From positions 489,590-553,589 of the forward strand of contig OY744471.1 in assembly GCA_963556145.1 (NCBI GenBank): DNA of 64,000 bases. Direction: 5' to 3'. Both the position numbers and the translations under genes were made by a program. Positions 44,801 through 56,286 of the stretch are shown one piece after another. The stretch is from Hygrocybe punicea. Lineage: Eukaryota; Basidiomycota; Agaricomycetes; Agaricales; Hygrophoraceae. Numbering within the stretch: position 1 is the stretch's first letter; the number at the start of each line of letters is the position of its first letter. Below the pieces are notes generated by a model. That model made no database searches and was not told the origin of the DNA. It worked only from the letters and a program-made list of their open reading frames with translations.

Positions 44801-46232
44801 AAAGTAAGAGAGGCTCACTTTCTGAAAGTAAGCAACGTGTTCGCACAGATGGCAGGACGGCTTGCATCGGCGATACTTCGATTCGTTCCCGAAGAACATA
44901 TACAGTGGCCACAGTTTGGCATTACTAAATGCTGTAAGATGTGTGGTATCTGACCAGAACATCAATGCCACAATAACCCTTGGAAGATCGCATTCGGGCT
45001 CCCCAGGTGAGTCTTGTAGTTCCCGGTGGGCATCAATGAACGCGGGCGAAGTGTACAGTTCACCTTGAACTTGAATTGGGTCTCGGTCGTTCGTTGGTTG
45101 CCAAACCAGCTCATACGGTTCGAAGTGAAAATGGTGAGGGTCACTGAGACGGAGTATTTTCTCCCGAATAACCAAAACCAAGCTCCTGTGATATAATTTT
45201 CCCACCACATAGTCCCGTGGGCCAGCGTGAGGCGCAGAAGGTATGCCGCGACGAAGCTGATACGGAATTGAAATGGTGACGGACGTTTGCGTCCAGCCGG
45301 CATCCTCATCCAACCACTCCCCTTCATCTTCGGTGGCAAGCTCCTCATTGATCCGACCCCATTTAACATTGCGGACATCTGCCGGCCGAAACTCTGGATC
45401 ACCGACAATCTCAATCAGTTCATGAAAGCTCGCTTGTGACTTCTGCACCCCGCCATTCCAGAACCAGTCCCCTAAACGGAACGCGCTGTGATTTGGATAT
45501 GGGTAGAACGGTTTGGAGGTGGAGGAATTGGTACGAGTAGGGATGTTCGATAGATCATGCAACGAGATGTGTTCCTCAGGGTCGTATGGCGCCATCCTCT
45601 CAGCATGATACCGACGCGACAATCCGAATATATTCGGTGACGTTGTGAAAACATGGCGGAGACGGGATACAGCACGCCCAACTAGTGATGGGCTGATCCT
45701 TCCAGGCACATGGTCTGCAGATATTGGTGATTGGACGTCTGGAGATGCAACGAGCTGTGTAACTTGGGGTGGAGGGAGAGGTGGCGGCGGCTGAGGAAGT
45801 ACATCTCTGAACCGCAGAGGAGGCCGACGGTCAAGCCTACGAGTCCATGGTCTGCGCTCCATCATCGACAAATGCGAATCCTCCAAGGCATTGGCAGAGT
45901 CTTCGACTGTACTAGTAGGCTGTAAATTGAATACATTCAATTGCATTGACTTTAAAAAATGAAATATTAGGCCGAACCGCAACTGTGTCTTGTGTAGGAG
46001 ATGGTAAGGGAACTAACCCAGTCCATGAATGCTGGCAGGTTATGGACTGAACTGGTTCTACTCGGCGTCGTTTCCTTCCCACCCACATCTCTTTGGCTTT
46101 ATCCAAAGCACTAGACAAACGCATCTTGGATTTATTACACGTACGCTTGTGTTTGTTGAATGCACTCGGTTGCGAAAACGATCTACCACATAGACAAGTC
46201 TGGCCTCCTTCGCTCCACCCGGATAATTGCAT
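41863..46232 (-). CDS. Plavaka-family transposase
   Basis: The first exon (from 46232) carries a C2H2 finger, CLCGRSFSQPSAFNKHKRTC, with KSKMRLSSALDKAKEMW. Then a long Pro-rich exon leads into SFHELIEIVGDPEF, IPYQLRRGIPSAPHAGPRDY and FWSDTTHLTAFSNAKLWPLY (complement near 44900-44960, first catalytic-type Asp). After short introns come LCYDGVKRRFYPRIFTYSAD, RNLGNCPCPRCLIPIDRVHN, LLPDLLHEFEIGSWRALFIH (near 44085), FDGLLPEPHNHAVLELLFVM, a basic linker, RRVEFLWVRWFEH and DPRDVLRGCHIIPAFASGK. The end is RFVDRDMLMRYHWGLGIGHL and an acidic tail to 41863. The introns I tested join in phase and I found no nonsense codon, unlike the KDZ gene. Exact exon limits around 45900-46120 are uncertain. Confidence 0.82.
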
Positions 46233-46816
46233 AGCCTTTCAACTGATGAACCGAGTCTGAAGTTATTGAAAGTCTTCAGATATTGATGGAAACATAGCCA
46301 TGACTGCTTACCAGGACTGCCAGTGACCTGAAAACTGAGGAATTAACCTTTCGCGATTGTCACACTATCAGTGAACTGTCGGTTTTCGCAGGTCAAAAGG
46401 GACGTCTCAACAGCGGCGGCAAATGCGCTGCGAGGTTAAGGAAAGTCTTGAACTGTCAAAACAGCGGTGACTCGGACGAATGCTGTCTAACAGTTTTAGC
46501 AGGTCGGAAGGAACCTCTCAACAGCAGTGGCAAATGCGCTGCGAGGTTAGGACCGTGAACAGCAGCACATGATCTCACTGGCAGGTGACCCCCTACAACG
46601 TGATCGGCATGCTGACTCGAAATCAGTGCTCAAGTTATACTATAAATACAGTCACGGTATACCATTACTGCTTGCAAGTCGCCGGAGGCCCCCACCCCGC
46701 AGCATATGTTTCAAGGCTTCACAGTGCTGGTAAGGCATCTAAACGCGAACTCTGGATTTGGAAGGAATGGCATACGTATGATATGAGTGTAACAGTCAAA
46801 ATCTGCCGTTGATACA
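46233..46816. other. Intergenic with two dispersed-motif copies
   Basis: Motif copies near 46408 and 46515 (CTCAACAGCGGCGGCAAATG, then CGCTGCGAGGT) in a GTCGGAAGGGAC context duplicated about 105 bp apart. No gene seen. Confidence 0.55.
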
Positions 46817-47772
46817 CTAGGTCGGACTTGATTCGGAATGGCCGGAACTGGTACGGGATTCTTCTGAGTCAGATCCATCAGAGAGACTCACGCGCGCATA
46901 ATTTGAACTTGAAGGGCCCGCCCGGTAGACTCCAGTCGAAGGTGGCCCAGCCTGATGAAGAAAATTCTCTAAAATCTCCACACAATTATCAACCTCCTCA
47001 ACCTCCCTCTCTGCCTCCATGAGTTCCTGGCGTAAAATTCCCGCTTGCTCCTCGGCTAAACACAGTTTATGCTCAGCAACACGCTTCCGAACATGGCGGT
47101 GCAACTTTTGGCTATCAACAAGCCCCACGATCTTCATGACGTTCTCGTTGTTGCGAAGGTGGTGGGGTATTGAATCGACTGTGATGTAATGCTAACTACT
47201 ATATGAGTGCAACTGCCATGTTAGAAGAGTATACTGATATTTACATACATCACTGGCATGGGGCCGAGTTTCAGGAATATTTGGTAGGCTATCTCGCTCT
47301 TTGGACCCCGAAAGCCTCTGGTCATGGGGGGTTTCGGTGGGCTCTGCCAGTGCCTGTCCCGTATCCCATGTCATGGATGAGTTGACATTCTGATCGTTGG
47401 GGATATGAACATGGTCTGAATCAGGGCTTGAATCACCATCATGATTTGGATGATTCTATTAAATCGTCAATTTGAGCACCATTCTGCTTGGCAAGGCCAA
47501 TACTGTTGACGTACAGACAGAGTGTTTTTCACCTGTGTGGGAGTATCGGGTGGAACATTGGGACCTTTGAGCTCTAAGGCCAGGGCTGGCAGCGAGTGAG
47601 GCAGAGACTCTGCCACTCGAGGCATCTGCGGGGATTCAAGGCAATGCACAGCGGAAGGGTGTGTTGTTTGCTGGGGTGAACTAGCTTGACCACGGTCCGT
47701 AGACTTGAAGAGGCCAATGATGTTTCTAAAGACTGAAAGCCATCTTGACTTCATACTAGTAGCGAGTGGCAT
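46817..47772 (-). CDS. Hypothetical protein with C-terminal coiled coil
   Basis: ATG at 47772 (MPLATSMKSRWLSVFRNIIG). Exon 1 is Pro/Ser-rich and ends near 47535. A middle exon includes MTWDTGQALAEPTETPHDQR (about 47270-47380). The last exon (47137-46817) begins near MKIVGLVDSQKLHRHVRKRV and is a strong helix with EEQAGILRQELMEAEREVEE, then a Ser-rich acidic tail ending SESSPT. I recall comparable uncharacterised agaricomycete proteins with a similar coiled-coil end. Exon joins were not all verified. It lies upstream of the Plavaka gene on the same strand, about 585 bp away. Confidence 0.55.
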
Positions 47773-48185
47773 CACGATAGTAATGCAGGCCGGGTAGTCT
47801 ACTAGAACCCATCAATCATCAACTTGAACTGATTCGAAATTCAAATCGGGTGAACTTCAGAAGTATATATATATATGGTTGCTGCGTAATGACCACACAG
47901 ATGATCCTGGTCAAAACTGGTACACATATGCGTAAAATATACAGCTTCAAAATTTCTAAAAAATAGCAGGAAAACTGAGTGAGTTTGTCCATAGGTGTCT
48001 CAAGGAGTGGGGGTCCTTCGCACACTGACACAAGTAACTCGAAACACAAAAAGGAAAAGAATGGCAACAAGACAGCATAAGTAAAGCCAACAAGACAGCA
48101 TAAGTAAAGCAACAGACAGGACAATTTTCAATAAGGTCACGGTGTACCATGCCATAGACTGCAGACGACAGGGTCAAATTCAAGT
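47773..48185. other. Intergenic, small duplicated words
   Basis: GACAGCATAAGTAAAGC occurs twice in tandem near 48070-48110. There is a (TA)n run at 47866. A minus-strand hydrophobic ORF at 47819-48124 is probably not a gene. Confidence 0.4.
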
Positions 48186-49528
48186 CTCAGGCTCCGACTC
48201 GGATACATCGGATACATCGGAGGGGATGAGAGGTTGAATCTGGTTAAACCATCTACATTAAAAATTGAACAGCTTCAGTTCAACGTGAATTTGCCGAATT
48301 GGGGATGCTTACATTAGTCCAGCACGGAGGACAAAATCTTGAAGATATTGTTGAGAACCCTGGTTTGTATAGATAAAGTCATCAATTCTGTTGAAGCACT
48401 GTTCGTCACGTTGATTGAAGTGGGTTGTGTGCCTTCTCCCATGCCGGAATTCCAATATGCCATGATAAGCCTGGCTAGCCCATTTAACCAAATAATAATC
48501 TTAATAGCAAACAAATCACATACCGCCACCATACTCATTCGGTGTGACGAGACCGACGACCCTTCTTCCCATGAAAGTTCTGACTTCAAATATGGGTAGC
48601 GATGGATGACTTGGAACATTCTTCGCGCGATTGAATTTTCAGCATAATAAAATGCTTGTCGGTGTAGCATCATCACAACGATGTTGCCGAACGGAACCAG
48701 GCCCTACAGAAAATTCAGTATAATAGACGAGTAGGTTACATAAATGACATACCCTGTCATAGTTCCAATGTGCGTATCAATCATTCTCAATCCAGAACTT
48801 AACCATACGGATATTGGTCGCTTCGTCGCCGTTGTCTTTAAAGCCGTACATGTGGGCCATTTTACGACCCTCGTATCGTACGAAGTTCCCATAGGCGATG
48901 ATAGCGTCTGTGGCCCACTGCACCATGATGTGGAGGTATTGTGTCACCGGTTCTTTTATATTTCAAGTTTTAGTTTTCTCGCTTAGTTGAAGATAATACA
49001 AGACTTACCAAGATCATTACCCTTGAGTGCGCGCGCTTCGGAAATCATGTGAATAGCCCGAAGGGCAAACGGAAGAAGGCCGGACGATTCGTTGGGTTTG
49101 GGATCGTTCGGCCAACGCAGTCTCTGAGAACGGAAAGCCAGGGAGACAGCTGTTGACATAATATCCGGTAAAATCGCACCCCAAACCCTGAACTTGCGTG
49201 TGAACATGTCTTGGCTGATGAATTCGGCTGGGGTTGGGAGTGAGGATGGAATATCACGCAAAAATTGCTCAATTCGGTCAGTCGTCGAGGCAAGATCACT
49301 CAATTGCCTCGAAATATCTGGTACAAGTTTGGTCTCCGCCTGGAGTGTTGTGCTACCATACGGGTTGAAGTCGTCATCAGGACCATTAGACGTTGCGGCT
49401 GAGATGACGGTGTTCAGAGATGATTCAGAAAGGATTGGATCAGTCAAGGTGAATGGAGGCAAATTATCCGGAGAAAATAGGGACGAATATTGGAGGAGGT
49501 CCTCAGGGTCGATGAAAGGTAGGTCCAT
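48186..49528 (-). CDS. Hypothetical protein, multi-exon
   Basis: ATG at 49528 (MDLPFIDPEDLLQYSSLFSP). Exon 1 continues to about 49020, with helices (DISRQLSDLASTTDRIEQFL) and LPFALRAIHMISEARALKG, and ends at GTAATG. The next exon gives QYLHIMVQWATDAIIAYGNF with KMAHMYGFKD. Further exons give NIVVMMLHRQAFYYAENSIA and RMFQVIHRYPYLKSELSWEE, then YHGILEFRHGRRHTTHFNQR and QYLQDFVLRAGLM. A last exon reads WFNQIQPLIPSDVSDVSESE. A TGA at 48777-48779 in the second exon's frame could be a real interruption or a mis-set splice site. The family is not recognised. Confidence 0.5.
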
Positions 49529-49893
49529 GCTGCGTGTGGAACGGACTGGGATAATGGGAGACTAAAAGAAGTAGGGTTGAGAGCAACCTTCCCACGTTCT
49601 TCGCCGAGCACACACGGTCATGCATAGGTCTTCTAAAATCAGGTGAGACATAGGTTTCCACCGGATGCAAGGCCCGTATCATGTAACTACAGGAAGGTGA
49701 GAAGACTGTAGACTGCCAATGGCGTGCCAGTTCAACAGCAGCGATGAACGCGCTGCGAGGGTGGTAGGCAGTAGGGCGGAGCGGCTTGCATGTATGGCCA
49801 GTTCAACAGCGATGATCGCGCTGCAAAGGCCGTGGCCAGTGGAGCAGACTGGGTGGCATGGTGATCGGAGTGACGGTGTATGGATGAACACAC
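49529..49893. other. Intergenic with two dispersed-motif copies
   Basis: Copies of the GC-rich motif near 49731 and 49799; no gene. Confidence 0.55.
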
Positions 49894-50838
49894 TGCGAAC
49901 AGAAATAAGTTCAGCGGATTGAGGTAAAGATGAAGGTTCAAACAGTGGTTTCCGAAAGTGAGAGATGTTGAGAGAAAAACTTGTTCAACTGCTGCAATGA
50001 ACGCGCCGCGAACAGAAATAGGCTTAGCGGATTGAGGTAAAGGTGGGGGTTCAAACAGTGGTTTCCGAAAGTGAGAGGGGTTGAGAGAAACTTGAAAACT
50101 TTTTCAACGGCTGCGATGTACGCGCCGTGAAAAGAAATAGGCTTAGCGGATTGAGGTAAAGGTGGGGGTTCAAACAGTGGTTTCCGAAAGTGAGAGATGT
50201 TGAGAGAAAAACTTGTTCAACTGCTGCGATGAACGCGCCGCGAACAGAAATAGGCTTAGCAGATTGAGGTAAAGGTGGGGGTTCAAGCAGTGGTTTCCGA
50301 AAGTGAGAGGGGTTGAGAGAAACTTGAAAACTTTTTCAACGGCTGCGATGTACGCGCCGTGAAAAGAAATAGGCTTAGCGGATTGAGGTAAAGGTGGGGG
50401 TTCAAACAGTGGTTTCCGAAAGTGAGAGGGGTTGAGAGAAACTTGAAAACTTTTTCAACGGCTGTGATGTACGCGCCGTGAAAAGAAATAGGCTTAGCGG
50501 ATTGAGGTAAAGGTGGGGGTTCAAACAGTGGTTTCCGAAAGTGAGAGATGTTGAGAGAAAAACTTGTTCAACTGCTGCGATGAACACGCCGCGAACAGAA
50601 ATAGGCTTAGCGGATTGAGGTAAAGGTGGGGGTTCAAGCAGTGGTTTCCGAAAGTGAGAGATGTTGAGAGAAAAACTTGTTCAACTGCTGCGATGAACAC
50701 GCCGTGAACAGAAATAGGCTTAGCGGATTGAGGTAAAGGTGGGGGTTCAAGCAGTGGTTTCCGAAAGTGAGAGGGGTTGAGAGAAACTTGAAAACTTTTT
50801 CAACGGCTGCGATGTACGCGCCGCGAAAAGAAATAGGC
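49894..50838. repeat. Minisatellite of about 113-119 bp units
   Basis: Eight or nine units share AGAAATAGGCTTAGCGGATT, GGTAAAGGTGGGGGTTCAA and CAGTGGTTTCCGAAAGTGAG. Each ends in the GC-rich dispersed motif. Two unit types differ by AGATGTTGAGAGAAAAACTT against AGGGGTTGAGAGAAACTTG plus AAAACTTTTTCAACGG and are intermixed. Confidence 0.92.
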
Positions 50839-51267
50839 TCGGCGAGATATCTGTCGTACGTAGACACTTGCAGGGCAACTTGCACCCAGATTGATACTAC
50901 TAGTACATCAAACTGATGACTTCGAACACTAGCCGTACACCATGATGTAGCCTGTGGCACAGTGTAAAATTCGGAAAACGTTTGACGATGATGAGGGAGA
51001 AATGCCAGTGCCTGCCAGTCATGGTCACGGTCACGCAGAACCAGAACGCAACATTTATAGAGCAGTCAGACAAGATATACATTCAAATCATGCCTAGCCT
51101 GTAGCATTCTGGGCGGCAGCCTTCTGTATAGCTCGCTTCTCCCTGATCTTCTCTAATGCACTATTTTTTGCAACCGGACGTCGAGCTGACGAGTAGCTTG
51201 AGAATATTTGTCTGTTTAATCCAAGATGTCCATTATTTACTTCCCTACACTTTGACATGGTGAGATG
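50839..51267. other. Intergenic before the right DUF6698 gene
   Basis: Diverged homology to 37790-37920 (GCACTATTTTTTGCAACCGG, TTGACATGGTGAGATGT). No gene. Confidence 0.5.
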
Positions 51268-52531
51268 TTACCGATTCCACCACATTAGGAGGTCATCAAC
51301 TTCCTCCCGCTCATCAATGTCATCAAAAAGTTCCAAAAGGCTGTTGTAGAAACGTTCGGAGTCGGTGATTGTATCTGTCCTTGAGAAAACGGCTGAAGAT
51401 GTAAGAGCAAACCGGGCCTGCAATGATAAAGGGTTAGCTTGCGTCACAGTATACACGCTGAGAGGGCCGTGACCTGGGTGGCAATGTATGCGATTGAAGC
51501 CGACGTGACACGAGTCATACCGTGGATCCGAGCGTTACCGGATCGCGTAGCCTTCGCAACTTTATCGACAGAGCTTGGCGACGTGAAGACATGCTTGTAG
51601 GCCTGACAAGTAATCAGTTGGGATAGTCAGAGACTCAAAAACTACTTACAGAAACCAGAATGGAACTTCTGAGAAGGCCCTTCCATGGATCGTCCGCATC
51701 GTATTCATAACGAGCGTATAAGAAAATTGGCCATTGATCACCTGGTATTATCATCTCGCCGCTGCGTAACTTCTCTTTGATTCTACAAGGGTGTCACCGT
51801 GGGGTAAAGGCTACACAAAAGGCGAAATCTCGTACTCAGGATCTGACCAGTCCATTCCCGCCGGACATAGGAGTGCGCCCGTGCGATCATGGTGGAAACC
51901 ACGATCCATTTTGACATTCCTTGAGAGCGGGGGGTTGAGAGACTGACCACACGGAACAATCCATTCCAGGATGGAACCTTTCAGACTTTTCGTGTCGTCT
52001 GATCTAGCAGACGACGCTCCTTTTTGTATCTACCAAAGCAATGTTGAGCACTAACACAATACAAGCCATAGACGACTTACCATCTCGGCAATCGCTACGA
52101 CATCCTCTTCGGATCCTGCCATGAGTCGCTCTTCGAGGCCTGGAACCATCTGAAGAAGTGTTCCAAAAACACAATGCTCTCGCCGTTGCCTAGAATGAGG
52201 TACGTGATTAGATGAGGAGCGTAGACATAAATTTACTGAAAATACTCTGAAGTGAATGATTCCTCTGGCTCCCCTGCCAGCTCACCCATACGGAGAAGGC
52301 CGTTTGTGACCAGCGCTTGTACATTACATAAAGCATGTACTGTCCGTCCGAAATGGCGGCCATGGGAAACAAGTGGGTCAGAGAGACAACTTCCATAACT
52401 CGTGTGAGAAATAATTTGTAAATGAAAAGAATGAGCTCGTACGCTTTTTTCCTGGGGCCGAGGTGGAGAGCATCCTCTCGTTGACGACGGCCAGCAGTTT
52501 GTGTGGGAGTATTGAGATTCTCGTCTGCCAT
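51268..52531 (-). CDS. DUF6698-type hypothetical protein, right copy, complete
   Basis: The ATG at 52531 gives the same N-terminus as the left copy (MADENLNTPTQTAGRRQRED). The gene has several introns and ends with ARFALTSSAVFSRTDTITDS, ERFYNSLLELFDDIDEREEV and DDLLMWWNR before the stop. This C-terminal motif (ALTSSSVFSRTD..ERFY..WWNR) is what I associate with DUF6698 of basidiomycetes, of unknown function. The 5' part is identical to the left copy, while the last exon region differs. Introns include GTAAGTCGTCTATGG near 52080. No premature stop was noticed, though not every exon join was checked. Confidence 0.65.
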
Positions 52532-52857
52532 GATCAAGGAGGTAATGTACGATGAGGTACGGTGAGTCCGCAAGTTGAATTTAGGACGAGAAAGACGAGC
52601 TGATGCAGGAATCAAACTGGGAAGGCTTCATCTGCCTCAATTCGTAGCTTTTGAAGGCTAGCGAACGCGTGACTCACGTGTTCATCACCTGGTCATTCAA
52701 GTTTAGCAGAGTGTCATACTGCGTGATTGAGATCTCGTGCACGCATGACCGGGCGTGATTTCTTCAACATAGCGCCGCCGTGGCTAATACTAGTAGTGTG
52801 TCGAAAAGATATAAAAAGTGGTCAATGATTTGAATGAGTGCAACTCACCCGATTCGA

Positions 52858-53825
52858 ATGATGTCTATCAGAGTAGACTCCGCTGCTATCCGCATTCGCT
52901 TGCAAATTTATATCTCCCAAGCGAAGAATTCTGAGAACGCAGTGCTTCAGTACAACCGTAGTACTGACCAACTCCGCCCATGGGAATGGTGAGTAACAGC
53001 TCTGGCGTTGTCTGGGTTATGGAATGGTTTAACGTTGTCGCATCTTGGAAGGCCATCCAATAATGAAGTACGTGTCAGTCCCTCTGACCTGCAAGGTCAC
53101 CGCATGTTGCACCAAATGCTTGGTCCTTGCTGTCTCTGTCCTATGATGGACTTCTACCAGCCTGACTTCACGGAGGCGGCCATCTACGTAGCCACTGTCA
53201 GCCCTTTCTCAGGAGAATATGTTGCGAGCTGTGCTCGGGACAGGTGTGGGTACTTTGGTAAGTTATTTTGACTGCTGCGAAACAAGACTCATAGTCATTG
53301 TTCATAGTGTTCATAGAGCGCCTCTACAACAAAATAGGCGTACCTATCAAAGAATATCCTCGCCGATGTAAGCAGTTGGCGCAGACCAGCTCGAAGTTGA
53401 AACAACTTGAATTGATTCTTCGTTAGGGTTTGGCGAACGAGCCCCACCACGGGTGACACACATCTCTGAAAATGCCCCGCGTGTACAGAGACCGTTGAAG
53501 AGGTCGTATGCAATGCTGGGTACGTCTAAGAACCAGAAGTCTGCCTGTCTTCTCTAATCATATTCCAGCAGACATTCGTAACAACACAGATCTTGTGCCG
53601 AAACGCCGCGCGCTCGCGCGTCCAGATAACAACCCGAATGAGATCGAGTCCTACATGCTCAGGCAATTGGACTCCCAAGTGCAGCCAGGCATCACGGAGG
53701 CCGAATTTCGGGGATTGTTTGTTAAGTGTGAATGTGGATTGATCACCACGCGAAGGGTTTTCAATAAGCACGGCTGTGAGAAGGTGGTTATGGACGTTAT
53801 AGATCTTACTGGTGATTCTAATTAG
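52858..53825 (+). pseudogene. Hypothetical protein with LTGDSN tail, right copy
   Basis: Identical by reading to the gene at 39416-40383, including the in-frame TGA (52990-52992), so the stop predates the duplication or was copied by conversion. Same Cys-rich blocks (LGPCCLCPMMDFY, CECGLITTRRVFNKHGC). Confidence 0.55.
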
Positions 53826-54448
53826 AGACACCCTTACAAGAACTGGTTCACGGTATATTCGGAATCTGGAACAGTCGGCAAAGGTAGAACTTGATGATAA
53901 AAAAACCATATGAATTCGGTCGCTGTAATAGCAATAGTAATCGAATTAGAGAGAAGAGGTAAAAGAATTAAGGCTTACTTTGGCCCAGGATCATGACGGT
54001 TACAAGCAGTAATTCGACAGCGTCGTCGGATGGGAAGAATGATTCAGAATGTACGATAAATGGAGAGCCACGCATCCCAGTAATAGTCAAACGTCTTCGT
54101 ACATGCTGAGTACAACAATCGATCATATAAGCAGTCCCTATTCCCGTGCCCTCAATCGCGTTTGGGAGATACGATGGCATCAATGATGCGCCGTCTGTCA
54201 AAGACTGTTGGTTCAACAGCTGCGAGGAACGCGCCTAAGGGAAGACGGAGCTTGTTATCGCGAGACTGGTGAACTTAGGGAGATGAGCAGTGGTGAGAGA
54301 ATTAAGATCAACGGCTGCGATGCACGCGCCGCGAGGGACTCAGACCACGGCAAGTAAGTGGGAAGCAGTGATTGCGGTGTTGACGACGTAGGAGCCCAAC
54401 TGGTGAACTCAGGGAGATGAGCAGTGGTGAGAGAATTAAGCTCAACGT

Positions 54449-54606
54449 TGGAGTGGTACCGAGGTACCACTCCGGGGGCTCACGCAGGACTCGAGGGAAA
54501 GGTCGACTGGATAGGAAGGATGGACTGACTACTACATCTGGAAGGCTACTGACTAGGTCAAACCGTGGGAACCTGATCACGTGACTGACCAGGCACAACT
54601 ACTACA
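54449..54606 (-). repeat. LTR (3' with respect to the element)
   Basis: 158 bp; on the minus strand it starts TGTAGTAGTTGTGCC and ends CCACTCCA. Confidence 0.92.
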
Positions 54607-56271
54607 AGTGCCCCTCCTCCTCATGGTGACGTCCTCGTCACCATACCGCTACTAAAAGAAAACAAAAAGCAAAACAAAACTGACCAAGAAAAAAACTCTC
54701 CAGTCACGACTCCCAGTCCCTCACGATGCCCCGGGCCTTACACGTGAGGCGGGACCGTATCGTCCTCCAAGATCGTTGGGGGTGGTAGATGACCAAACTG
54801 TAACTCTGCTCTGCTCCTCCATCCTCGAATGCCTCTGGGACTCACATCGCAGGGTAGGATAAAAACGTTCAAAACCATAAGTTCTTGTAGCCCAGGGTGT
54901 GAGTTCTTGTGATCCGAAAATAGACTGGGTGGTTCGTGCGAAAGTAAATAGGTACGGTGCTGTCGAGCAGTGATGGTTCGTAGATAGGTCGAATATCCAA
55001 TAAATGTCGAGGGTGGGGAAAGGGGATAGGACGGGACAAGGTACGGTGTAAACGGGGGAAAGGGAAAGCATACGGGTGCATTGGGCCATGCGGTGGCATC
55101 GGGGATTCTCGATATGAGGGGACTAGCGCTGGGGTGCTAAGTGGTCGCGGCGGTGACTCGTTTGGGTCCCTACGGGTCGGGGAAGTCGCCAGGGTCGAGA
55201 ACGAGGTTGCGGGGAGCTGAACGAGGGCTCGAGGAGCCGGGTATGGTGCAAGAATCCGGCCGAGAGATGGTGACGTGGCGGAACGCGGTGGGGGTCTGGG
55301 AACGGTGGGCACGGTGGTATTGGATCGAGGTGGGGTGCTCCGGGATGGTGAACGAGTGGGCCGCGAGCTTCGTGAGTCGATCCGGGGCTGGGTATGTTGG
55401 CAGAATGGGGCCGCGCGATGGTGACGTGGCGCCTGGCCCAGGTGTCTGGAAACGACGGCGGGGGCTCGTTTGGCGCAATGGAGGGGGATGGGGGGTCCTG
55501 GCCGGTGGAACGAGGGCACGGGAGGTCGAATGGGTCCGTGTGAGGCTGGGGTACACGAAAGAACGGGGGGGCGCGACGGATCCGTGGTGTGACCAAAAAC
55601 GGCGGTGGGGGCTCGTTCGGGGCGTTAGCGAGACGCAGGGTGCTCTGGGGGGTGGGCCGCGAGATTGGTGAGCTGGTCTGGGGCCGGTTGTGCTGGCAGA
55701 ACGGGGCCGCGCGATGGTGACGTGGCGCGTGGCTCGGGTGTCCGAAAACGACGGTGGGGGTTCGTTTGGCACAATGGAGGGGAACGGGGGGTCCTGGCCG
55801 GTGGGACGAGTGTGCGGGGAGTCGAATGGGTCCGTGTAGGGGTGGGGGTGACGAGAAACGGGGGGTCTAACAATGGTGACGTGGCAGATCCATGGGGCGA
55901 CCAAAAGGTGCGGGGCGGTTCGTTTGAGACGACGAGGCGCGACGGGGGGTTCTGGCAGATGAGCCAAGGGTGCGGGGAGTCGAACGCGTGCATTTTGGGT
56001 CCGGGGTGCATGAAAAAAACGGGGTCCGCGCGGCGGCGATGCGATTTTCGTTGGGTTGTCCAAAACTCGCAGTAGCGGGCCATGTGGGATCCTGATGGGG
56101 AACGCGGGGCTCCGGAACGTCGAACGAAGTTGCGGGGGGTCGTGTGGACATAGCTGGGTCTAGGGAAAGTGAAAATTTGGGGGGTGGTGAGGCCGGAAAA
56201 AGTTGTCTCGCGAGAAAAAATGTAAGAAGTGGGAAAACCATGAGAAAAAGAGAAGCGTGGGTCGAAGAACA

Positions 56272-56283
56272 CTCTCATCACCA
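56272..56283 (-). promoter_or_regulatory. Primer binding site
   Basis: Minus-strand TGGTGATGAGAG lies three bases from the LTR, the same word as in the element at 21060-23746, followed by TTCGACCC like a tRNA T-arm complement. Confidence 0.75.
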
Positions 56284-56286
56284 CGT

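Larger units (their letters stand above)
51150..54448. repeat. Segmental duplication, right copy (left of the LTR element)
   Basis: 51557-54444 matches 38115-41002 without indels. Upstream the similarity drops (51150-51556 against 37800-38114). Homology resumes after the LTR element at 56445 to about 57000 with more substitutions and small indels. Confidence 0.85.

Noticed and set aside
55141..56075. Plus-strand Gly/Arg/Trp-rich ORFs inside the right LTR element
   Set aside because: The element is minus-oriented by PBS and polypurine tract; these are antisense frames of GC-rich repeats.
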